DNA of 28,759 bases from an uncultured Caulobacter sp. GTDB lineage: Bacteria > Pseudomonadota > Alphaproteobacteria > Caulobacterales > Caulobacteraceae. Shown in pieces: positions 7,521 to 14,549 of the stretch; position 1 is the stretch's first letter, and every line of letters begins with the position of its first letter. Location of the stretch: assembly GCA_937925635.1 (NCBI GenBank), contig CALALX010000105.1:1-28759 (forward strand), given 5' to 3'. A program made the position numbers and the translations under genes. A model generated the notes under the pieces. That model did not search any database. It was given only the letters and a program-made list of their open reading frames with translations, and was not told the DNA's origin.

Positions 7521-7637
7521 TCAGATCGACGAGGTCACGAACAGCACCGCCGAGATCGGCAGAGCGGCCAGCAGGGCGGCGTTCACCAGCGTCATCGCGA
7601 TGCGGTCAACCAGGTTCGTCATCTTTTGCGCGGACAT
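7521..7637 (-). CDS. Small single-pass membrane protein (38 residues)
   Basis: A short ORF read from the minus strand: it starts MSAQKMTNLVDRIAMTLVNA and ends LLAALPISAVLFVTSSI. The first 12 residues are polar and basic; about residues 13-38 are hydrophobic with one Pro, consistent with a single transmembrane helix or a signal-anchor. A strong Shine-Dalgarno sequence (GGAGGGA, near 7641-7647) sits 3-7 bases before the ATG, which is the main reason to accept it. It lies upstream of the DUF2975-XRE pair on the same strand, separated by about 320 bases with hairpins, so co-transcription is uncertain. I do not recognise a family. It could be a regulator or partner of a larger membrane protein. 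Confidence 0.6.
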   Translation of the reverse strand: MSAQKMTNLVDRIAMTLVNAALLAALPISAVLFVTSSI

Positions 7638-7753
7638 ATGTCCCTCCATTGTGCAGTGCAAAACGAGTGGGGCCTTCCCTCACCCGGCGGGCGGTCCGTT
7701 GCGGCCCGTCCACGTCGTCCATGTACGGGATCATCGTTCTTCGATCAAAGGAA

Positions 7754-7805
7754 TTATCGATTATCGATATTAAACTTGCGTAACATGATTACGCCACCGT
7801 AATGC
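7754..7805 (+). promoter_or_regulatory. AT-rich candidate promoter/operator region for rdgB
   Basis: A locally AT-rich patch in otherwise GC-rich DNA. It holds a direct repeat TTATCGA-TTATCGA (7754-7767) and a dyad GCGTAA-N5-TTACGC (7778-7794). A plausible plus-strand promoter is TTGCGT (7776-7781) with TAATGC (7800-7805), spacer 18. The dyad overlaps the -35 element and spacer, as a repressor site would. The rdgB start is about 70 bases downstream. Promoter and operator roles are inferred. The rest of 7638-7877 showed nothing further. Confidence 0.35.
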
Positions 7806-7877
7806 GGTGCAGCATAGCTCCCCGGCCTTGCGCGGCGGGCCGTTCGGCGCGAGGAAGACTAGGAGAGGACATCCCCC

Positions 7878-8480
7878 ATGCCGCTGCAGCTGATCGCCGG
7901 AACCACCCTGGTCGCCGCCACCCACAATCCGGGCAAGGCCAAGGAGCTGGTCGCCTTGCTCGACGGACGTTTCGAGATTCTCTCGGCCGGCGCGATCGGA
8001 CTGCCCGAGCCGGACGAGACCGAGAGCACCTTCGTCGGCAACGCGCTGCTCAAGGCGCGCCACGCGGCCAACCGATCGGGTCGGATCGCCATCGCCGACG
8101 ACAGCGGTCTCTCGGTCACGGCGCTGGACGGCGCGCCGGGCATCTTCTCCGCCCGCTGGGCCGGACCGTCGAAGGACTTCGGCGCGGCCATGGCCAAGGT
8201 CGAGGAGCGGCTGATCGAAACGGGATCAGACGACCGTTCGGCCTGGTTCACCAGCGCCCTCGCGGTCGCCTGGCCCGACGGACCATCGGTCGTGGTCGAG
8301 GGCATCGTCCGCGGCGAGCTGACCTTCCCCGGGCGTGGGACGAACGGCTTCGGCTATGACCCGATCTTCATCCCGACCGGCTACGACCAGACCTTTGGCG
8401 AGATGGACCCGGCCGCCAAGGACGCCATCAGCCACCGCGCCGCGGCCTTCGCCAAGCTCAAGGCCGCCCTGTTTGAGTGA
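7878..8480 (+). CDS. rdgB: dITP/XTP pyrophosphatase (non-canonical purine NTPase)
   Basis: This enzyme hydrolyses dITP, XTP and dUTP-like non-canonical purine nucleotides to monophosphates and pyrophosphate, keeping them out of DNA and RNA. The 200-residue HAM1/RdgB protein has the substrate-binding start LVAATHNPGKAKEL (about residues 11-24) and the metal and catalytic motif ADDSGLSV with Asp74 and Asp75. The conserved late motif GYDPIFIPTGYDQTFGEM and SHRAAAFAKL follow. A Shine-Dalgarno sequence AGGAGAGG lies just upstream (about 7860-7868). It overlaps the hemW start by 8 bases, so rdgB-hemW is translationally coupled. Confidence 0.96.
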   Translation: MPLQLIAGTTLVAATHNPGKAKELVALLDGRFEILSAGAIGLPEPDETESTFVGNALLKARHAANRSGRIAIADDSGLSVTALDGAPGIFSARWAGPSKDFGAAMAKVEERLIETGSDDRSAWFTSALAVAWPDGPSVVVEGIVRGELTFPGRGTNGFGYDPIFIPTGYDQTFGEMDPAAKDAISHRAAAFAKLKAALFE

Positions 8481-9624
8481 CGCCGTTCCACCGCTCGGCG
8501 TCTACGTCCACTGGCCCTACTGCGCGCGGATCTGCCCCTACTGCGACTTCAACGTCGTCCGCGACCGCAAGCAGGCCGAGCAGGCCGCGCTGGCCGACGC
8601 CATTGTCGCCGATCTGGAAGCGCAGCGCGGCCTGACCGGACCCCGGCGGCTGGTGTCGATCTTTCTCGGCGGGGGCACGCCCTCATTGATGGATCCGACC
8701 TGGGCGGCGCGGATCGTCGAGACGGCCAAGCGCCTCTGGACGCCGGACGGCGAGGTCGAGGTGTCGTTGGAGGCCAACCCCACCGACGCCGAAGCGGGTC
8801 GCTTCACCGCCTTCCGCGACGCGGGGGTCAACCGGCTGTCGCTGGGCCTGCAGAGCTTCGACGACGCGGCGCTGGCCTTCCTCGGCCGCAGCCACGACGC
8901 CGCCGAGGCGCGGCGGGCGGCGGACCTGGCGGCGCGCACCTTCCCACGCCTGTCGGTCGACCTGATCTACGCCCTGCCGGACCAGACGCCGGACGCCTGG
9001 CGCGCCCAACTCGAGCAGGCGATCGCGCTCGGCGCCGAACATGTCTCGCCCTACCAGCTGACCATCGAGGAGAGCACGGCCTTCGACCGCGCGGTCCGTC
9101 GCGGCGTGTTCCGGCCCGCCGACGACCTCACGGGAGAGGCCCTCTACGATGCGACCCAGGCGGTGCTCTGCGCCGCCGGGTTCGACGCCTACGAGGTGTC
9201 CAACCATGCGAAGGGCGAGGCCGCGCGCTCACGCCACAACCTCGTCTACTGGCGGGGCCAGGACTACGTCGGCGCGGGACCAGGGGCGCACGGGCGGCTC
9301 ACGCTGGACGGCGCGCGGACGGCGACGACGGCGAAAAGCGGCGTGGCGGACTACATCCGGGCGGTGGGGGAGACAGGCGTGGGCTTCGAAGCCGAGACCC
9401 TGACGCCGGTCGAGGCGGCCGAGGAACGCATCCTGATGGGCCTGCGGACCTATGAGGGCGTGGCGTGGGGCGAGCTTGCGGCGCTAGGCCTGGGGCCGGA
9501 GAGCGCGGTGGTCGCCGGGCTGATGGGCCAAGGCCTGCTGGCCGAGGACCCCGGCCGCCTGCGCGCCACGCCGACAGGGCGGTTCCTGCTGGACGCGGTG
9601 ACCCGGGCGCTGATCGTCAGCTGA
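8473..9624 (+). CDS. hemW: Radical SAM heme chaperone HemW
   Basis: HemW is a radical SAM-family protein, long annotated as an oxygen-independent coproporphyrinogen oxidase, that binds heme and is thought to insert it into respiratory proteins. The product is 383 residues. The cluster-binding CX3CX2C motif is in VYVHWPYCARICPYCDFNVV near the N-terminus. FLGGGTPSLM, LEANPTD, GVNRLSLGLQSFDDAAL, LSVDLIYALPDQTPDAW and HNLVYWRGQDYVGAGPGAH are all HemW family segments. No ATG or GTG suits the start; TTG at 8473, inside the last codons of rdgB (TTGAGTGA overlap), gives the expected short leader before the radical SAM domain. The frame stays open further upstream only as a shadow of rdgB. Confidence 0.93.
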   Translation: MSDAVPPLGVYVHWPYCARICPYCDFNVVRDRKQAEQAALADAIVADLEAQRGLTGPRRLVSIFLGGGTPSLMDPTWAARIVETAKRLWTPDGEVEVSLEANPTDAEAGRFTAFRDAGVNRLSLGLQSFDDAALAFLGRSHDAAEARRAADLAARTFPRLSVDLIYALPDQTPDAWRAQLEQAIALGAEHVSPYQLTIEESTAFDRAVRRGVFRPADDLTGEALYDATQAVLCAAGFDAYEVSNHAKGEAARSRHNLVYWRGQDYVGAGPGAHGRLTLDGARTATTAKSGVADYIRAVGETGVGFEAETLTPVEAAEERILMGLRTYEGVAWGELAALGLGPESAVVAGLMGQGLLAEDPGRLRATPTGRFLLDAVTRALIVS

Positions 9625-9653
9625 GGGGATAGGCTCCGAAGGTGCGTGTCCCC
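9625..9653. repeat. REP-like imperfect hairpin after hemW
   Basis: Begins at the base after the hemW stop codon. Arms 9625-9637 and 9641-9653 pair at 11 of 13 positions around GAA; the right arm reads GGTGCGTGTCCCC. It is a degenerate member of the GGGGACA palindrome family also seen at 2060, 21517 and 21567. Confidence 0.6.
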
Positions 9654-9662
9654 GGGTCGGCG

Positions 9663-9754
9663 CGTCCTTCGACACGCAGCCTTCGGCTGCTGCTCAGGAT
9701 GACTGATCCAGAATAGTCATGGTGAGCAGCGCGCAGCGCGTGTCGAACCACGCA
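9663..9754. repeat. Nested inverted repeat, copy A
   Basis: Outer arms CGTCCTTCGACACGC and GCGTGTCGAACCACG and inner arms CTGCTCAGGATGACT and AGTCATGGTGAGCAG are mutually inverted, with two small hairpins in between. A second copy lies at 22925-23030 in the same orientation. It sits between convergent hemW and mmsA, where it may also stop transcription. The 9625-9810 gap has no gene. Confidence 0.8.
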
Positions 9755-9810
9755 AGGCGTTGGTGACAAGCACCTTTGGAGCATGCCCCGCGGCCGTCGA
9801 TGGGCCGGTC

Positions 9811-11307
<1,497 letters not shown>

Positions 11308-11409
11308 GGCGCTCTCCCGAACACGGATTGAAGCGGGCCTTTTATGCCTTTCGGCCGACCACCGCTAGGCGGCTTTGCGCGCGCGGCGCTCCGCCCTAAT
11401 CTCCCTGTC

Positions 11410-12285
11410 ATGGCCGACGTCGCGACAGTCAACGCGCAATCGATGGCAGCCGCTCCGGCGGTGCACATCGTGGACGTGCTTATCGAAGAGCGCGCGCCGA
11501 AGCTCTCGCGGTCGGCCCTGTGGCCCCTGGTGCGTCCGCCGCTCTACGGCCTGCTTGACTACGGCAAGGCGCGGGCCATGGCCGACACCATCGCGCCGAT
11601 GGGCGGGCGGGAGGCCCTTGATTTTGTCTCCGCGCTGCTGGCGCTGGAGGTCGAGGTCTCCGGTCTGGAACGCCTTCCGGCAGACGGCCGCTGCGTCGTG
11701 GTCGCCAACCACCCGACGGGCATCGCCGACGGCGTGGCGGTCTACGACGCCCTGAAGGGCGTGCGGCCCGACATCATCTTCTACGCCAATTCCGACGCCC
11801 ACCGCGTCTGCCCCCGCTTCGACGAAACCCTGATCCCCGTTGAATGGGTGCCGGCCAAGCGAACCCGTGAGCGAACCCGCCTGACCCTTGCCATGACCCG
11901 CGACGCGCTCGAGGCCGACCGGGCCCTGACCGTCTTCCCGGCCGGCCGGCTGGCGCGGCGCGGCCCCGACGGCCTGTTGACCGAGCCCGAGTGGATGCCC
12001 ACGGCCGTCTCCGTGGCCCTGAAGTACGCGGCCCCCGTCGTGCCGGTTCATGTCGAGGGACCGTGGGCGACGCTGTTCCACTTCTTCGACCGCTTCTCGC
12101 CCGAACTGCGCGACGTGACCCTGTTCCACGAACTGCTCAACAAGAAGGGACGGCGGTTCCGCGTGATCGTCGGCAATCCGATCGCGGCCGAGCAACTGGG
12201 GACCGACGCCACGGTGGCCACGGCCGGCCTTCGGACCTATGTGTCCCGGATCCTGCCCATCGAGCCCGACCGCCCCTTCGCATGA
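11410..12285 (+). CDS. Lysophospholipid acyltransferase family protein
   Basis: A 291-residue PlsC-like acyltransferase, probably peripheral to the inner membrane and moving an acyl chain onto a lysolipid or related acceptor. The motif I region is VVVANHPTGIADGVAV, where the His and Asp are separated by five residues (HX5D), not the usual HX4D. The motif III position reads TVFPAGRLARRG in place of FPEGTRS, and a later segment is PVVPVHVEGPWATLFHFF. These variants occur in a PlsC subfamily I recall, so it is likely active, but its substrate cannot be named. The ATG at 11410 was chosen; one at 11344 would add 22 Arg/Pro-rich residues. Its stop overlaps the tsaE start (ATGA). Confidence 0.85.
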   Translation: MADVATVNAQSMAAAPAVHIVDVLIEERAPKLSRSALWPLVRPPLYGLLDYGKARAMADTIAPMGGREALDFVSALLALEVEVSGLERLPADGRCVVVANHPTGIADGVAVYDALKGVRPDIIFYANSDAHRVCPRFDETLIPVEWVPAKRTRERTRLTLAMTRDALEADRALTVFPAGRLARRGPDGLLTEPEWMPTAVSVALKYAAPVVPVHVEGPWATLFHFFDRFSPELRDVTLFHELLNKKGRRFRVIVGNPIAAEQLGTDATVATAGLRTYVSRILPIEPDRPFA

Positions 12286-12737
12286 TCCTTCCCGCGACGA
12301 TCGCCCTGGCCGATGACGCGGCCACCGCGCGGCTGGGCCAGGCCGTGGCCGGGGCGCTGGGCGGCCGCGAGGCGGTCTGCCTGACCGGCCCGCTCGGCGC
12401 GGGAAAGTCGACCCTGGCCCGGGCCCTGGTCCGGGCGCTGACGACGCCGGACGAGGACGTGCCCAGCCCGACCTTCACCCTGGTGCAGTTCTACGACGCG
12501 GCCGACTTCCCGCTCGCTCATTTTGACCTCTATCGCCTGTCCAGCCCGGACGAAGCGTACGAGATCGGCCTGGACGAGGCGCTCGACGAGGGCGCGGCGA
12601 TCATCGAATGGCCGCAGCGACTGGCGGGTCGGCTGCCGGCTGACCGACTCGATATAGACATCGCTTTCAACGGAGATGGGCGTGTCGCGCGCCTCTCCGG
12701 CCACGGAGCCTGGGAAGGACGGACGCTTGAGTTCTGA
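12282..12737 (+). CDS. tsaE: tRNA t6A biosynthesis ATPase TsaE
   Basis: TsaE is the ATPase of the TsaB-TsaD-TsaE complex that, with TsaC, makes threonylcarbamoyladenosine at position 37 of ANN-reading tRNAs. The 151-residue product has a Walker A motif GPLGAGKST (residues 36-44, Lys42), SPTFTLVQFYD, the Walker B-like HFDLYRLSSPDEAYEIGLDE, and IIEWPQRLAGRLP near the C-terminus, all family hallmarks. The ATG overlaps the stop of the acyltransferase gene as ATGA. The open frame continues upstream as a shadow only. The next gene, amgK, begins inside its last codons. tsaE followed by a sugar kinase and a nucleotidyltransferase is a common proteobacterial order. Confidence 0.95.
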   Translation: MILPATIALADDAATARLGQAVAGALGGREAVCLTGPLGAGKSTLARALVRALTTPDEDVPSPTFTLVQFYDAADFPLAHFDLYRLSSPDEAYEIGLDEALDEGAAIIEWPQRLAGRLPADRLDIDIAFNGDGRVARLSGHGAWEGRTLEF

Positions 12738-13818
12738 TCGTGACGCCCTGAAGGCCGCGTTTCTGTCGGCCGCCGGCTTCGGCGACGCGCGCCGCGAGCT
12801 GATGAGCGGCGACGCCTCGACCCGCGTCTATGAGCGGCTCCATCTGGCCGACGGTTCGAGCCGCATCTTCATGGACCAGCCGCCCCGGGCGGAGACCGCG
12901 CCCTGTCCGCCCGAAGCGACTCGGCAGCAGCGGATCGCGCTCGGCTTCAACGCCGCCTACCGTCTCGCGTCCGGCCGGGTCGACGCCTTCGTGGCCTGCG
13001 CGCGGCACTTGAAGTCGCTCGGCCTGTCAGCGCCGGAGGTCGAGGCCTTCGACGCCGCGGCCGGCCTGGCCGTACTCGAGGACCTCGGCGACGATCTCTA
13101 CGCCAGCCACATCGCCGCGCGAGGCGATGAGGCCGAGCTCTACGACGCGGCCATTGACGCCCTGGTCCGACTGCACGCCGCCCCGCCCCCGGCGGTGCTG
13201 GCCTCGGACGACGTCGCCTGGCCGTTGCTCTCCTATGACGATCTGGCCCTGGTCAGCGCCGGCGACCTCTTCACCGACTGGTTGCCGAGGTTACGGCCGG
13301 CCTTTGCGCCGGACGCGGCCGTGCTGGCGGAGTGGGAGGCCCTCTGGGCGCCGATCCGGGCGCGGGCCGAGGCCACGGCGGACGTGTTCTGCCACCGCGA
13401 CTATCACGCCGAGAACCTGATCTGGCTGCCCGATCGCGAGGGCGCGGCGCGCGTGGGCCTGATCGACTTCCAGGACGCCGTGCGGGCCAACCGCATGTGG
13501 GACCTGTCGATGCTGTTGCACGACGCGCGTCGCGACGTCTCTCCCGAACTCGAGGCGCGGGCGCTCGACCGCTATTTCGCCGCGCATCCAGGCCTCGACC
13601 GCGTCCAGGCGACCAGCGACTTCCACGCGCTCGGCGCGCTGAACGTCGCCCGCATCATCGGTATCTTCGCGCGGCTGGTCGTGCGCGACGGCAAGCCGAA
13701 GTACGAGGGCTTCCTGCCCCGGCTCTGGCGCTACCTCGACCGCTGCCTCGCCGACCCGGCCATGACGGGGATGAAGGCCTGGTTCGACGCCCACGTCCCG
13801 GCGGAGGCGCGCTCATGA
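12727..13818 (+). CDS. amgK: N-acetylmuramate/N-acetylglucosamine kinase AmgK
   Basis: AmgK phosphorylates MurNAc (and GlcNAc) at the anomeric carbon, the first step of the peptidoglycan-recycling route that feeds MurU and bypasses de novo UDP-MurNAc synthesis. The 363-residue protein has the aminoglycoside phosphotransferase fold. Its catalytic loop is CHRDYHAENLIWL (His223, Asp225, Asn230), followed by the metal-binding LIDFQDAVRANRMWDLSML (Asp247). N-terminal MSGDASTRVYERL and late ALNVARIIGIFARL are AmgK-like. A TTG at 12727 preceded by GGAAGGA is the preferred start; an ATG at 12676 would add 17 residues and has its purine-rich stretch too close. It overlaps tsaE by 11 bases and murU by 4 bases (ATGA). 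Confidence 0.92.
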   Translation: MSSDRDALKAAFLSAAGFGDARRELMSGDASTRVYERLHLADGSSRIFMDQPPRAETAPCPPEATRQQRIALGFNAAYRLASGRVDAFVACARHLKSLGLSAPEVEAFDAAAGLAVLEDLGDDLYASHIAARGDEAELYDAAIDALVRLHAAPPPAVLASDDVAWPLLSYDDLALVSAGDLFTDWLPRLRPAFAPDAAVLAEWEALWAPIRARAEATADVFCHRDYHAENLIWLPDREGAARVGLIDFQDAVRANRMWDLSMLLHDARRDVSPELEARALDRYFAAHPGLDRVQATSDFHALGALNVARIIGIFARLVVRDGKPKYEGFLPRLWRYLDRCLADPAMTGMKAWFDAHVPAEARS

Positions 13819-14549
13819 GCGGGCCGCCAAGAGGACCAAGGGTCGCGATGGTGCTGGCCGCCGGCCTCGGCACCCGCATGCGCCCCCTGACCGACGATCG
13901 GCCCAAGGCCATGGTCGAGGTCGGCGGCCGGATGCTGATCGATCACGCCCTCGACCGCCTGGCCCAGGTCGGGGTCGAGACGGCCGTGGTCAACGTCCAC
14001 TATTTCGCCGACCGCTTGGAGGCGCACCTCCAGGCGCGAGACGCGACCGGCGCCCTGCCGCGCATCGTCATCTCCGACGAACGCCCGCAGGCGCTGGAGA
14101 CCGGCGGCGGCGTCAAGCACGCCCTGCCGCTGCTGCCCGACGAACCGTTCTGGGTGGCCAACATCGACTCCGTCTGGATCGACGACGACGACCGGGCGCT
14201 GGAGGCCGTGGCCGCGGCCTGGGACCCGGAAAGGATGGACGTCTGCCTGCTGACCGCCTCGACGGCGGAGTCGATGGGCTTTCATGACACCGGCGACCTG
14301 TTCATCAATGCGGCCGGCGAGGTCCGCTTCAAGGATCCCGGCGAGACGGCGCCGCTGGTCTATGTCGGCTTCCATATCTGCAAGCCGTCGGTGGTGAAGG
14401 ATGGTCCCGATGGACCGTTCGGCCTGTTGCCGATCTGGAAGGACCTGACCCGGACCGGCCGTGTCCACGGCGTGGCGCCCAAGGGCCTGTGGATGCACGT
14501 CGGCGACCCCGCGGCGCGCGACGCCGCCGAAGCGATACTGACCAGATGA
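13815..14549 (+). CDS. murU: N-acetylmuramate-1-phosphate uridylyltransferase MurU
   Basis: MurU makes UDP-MurNAc from MurNAc-1-phosphate and UTP, completing the recycling bypass started by AmgK. This route can lessen sensitivity to fosfomycin by avoiding MurA. The 244-residue protein is a nucleotidyltransferase with the signature MVLAAGLGTRMRPLTDDRPK (residues 12-30), then ETGGGVKHALPLLPDEPFWVAN, the metal-site segment ANIDSVWID, and GVAPKGLWMHVGDP near the C-terminus. Close relatives include glucose-1-phosphate nucleotidyltransferases, but adjacency to amgK favours MurU. The start overlaps the amgK stop and its stop overlaps the addB start, both as ATGA. Confidence 0.92.
   Translation: MSGPPRGPRVAMVLAAGLGTRMRPLTDDRPKAMVEVGGRMLIDHALDRLAQVGVETAVVNVHYFADRLEAHLQARDATGALPRIVISDERPQALETGGGVKHALPLLPDEPFWVANIDSVWIDDDDRALEAVAAAWDPERMDVCLLTASTAESMGFHDTGDLFINAAGEVRFKDPGETAPLVYVGFHICKPSVVKDGPDGPFGLLPIWKDLTRTGRVHGVAPKGLWMHVGDPAARDAAEAILTR

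Noticed and set aside
7199..7783. 194-codon plus-strand frame in the rph-rdgB gap
   Set aside because: Composition is Arg/Ser/Pro-rich with no domain, it crosses several hairpins and the minus-strand small ORF with the good ribosome-binding site, and it has no ribosome-binding site of its own.
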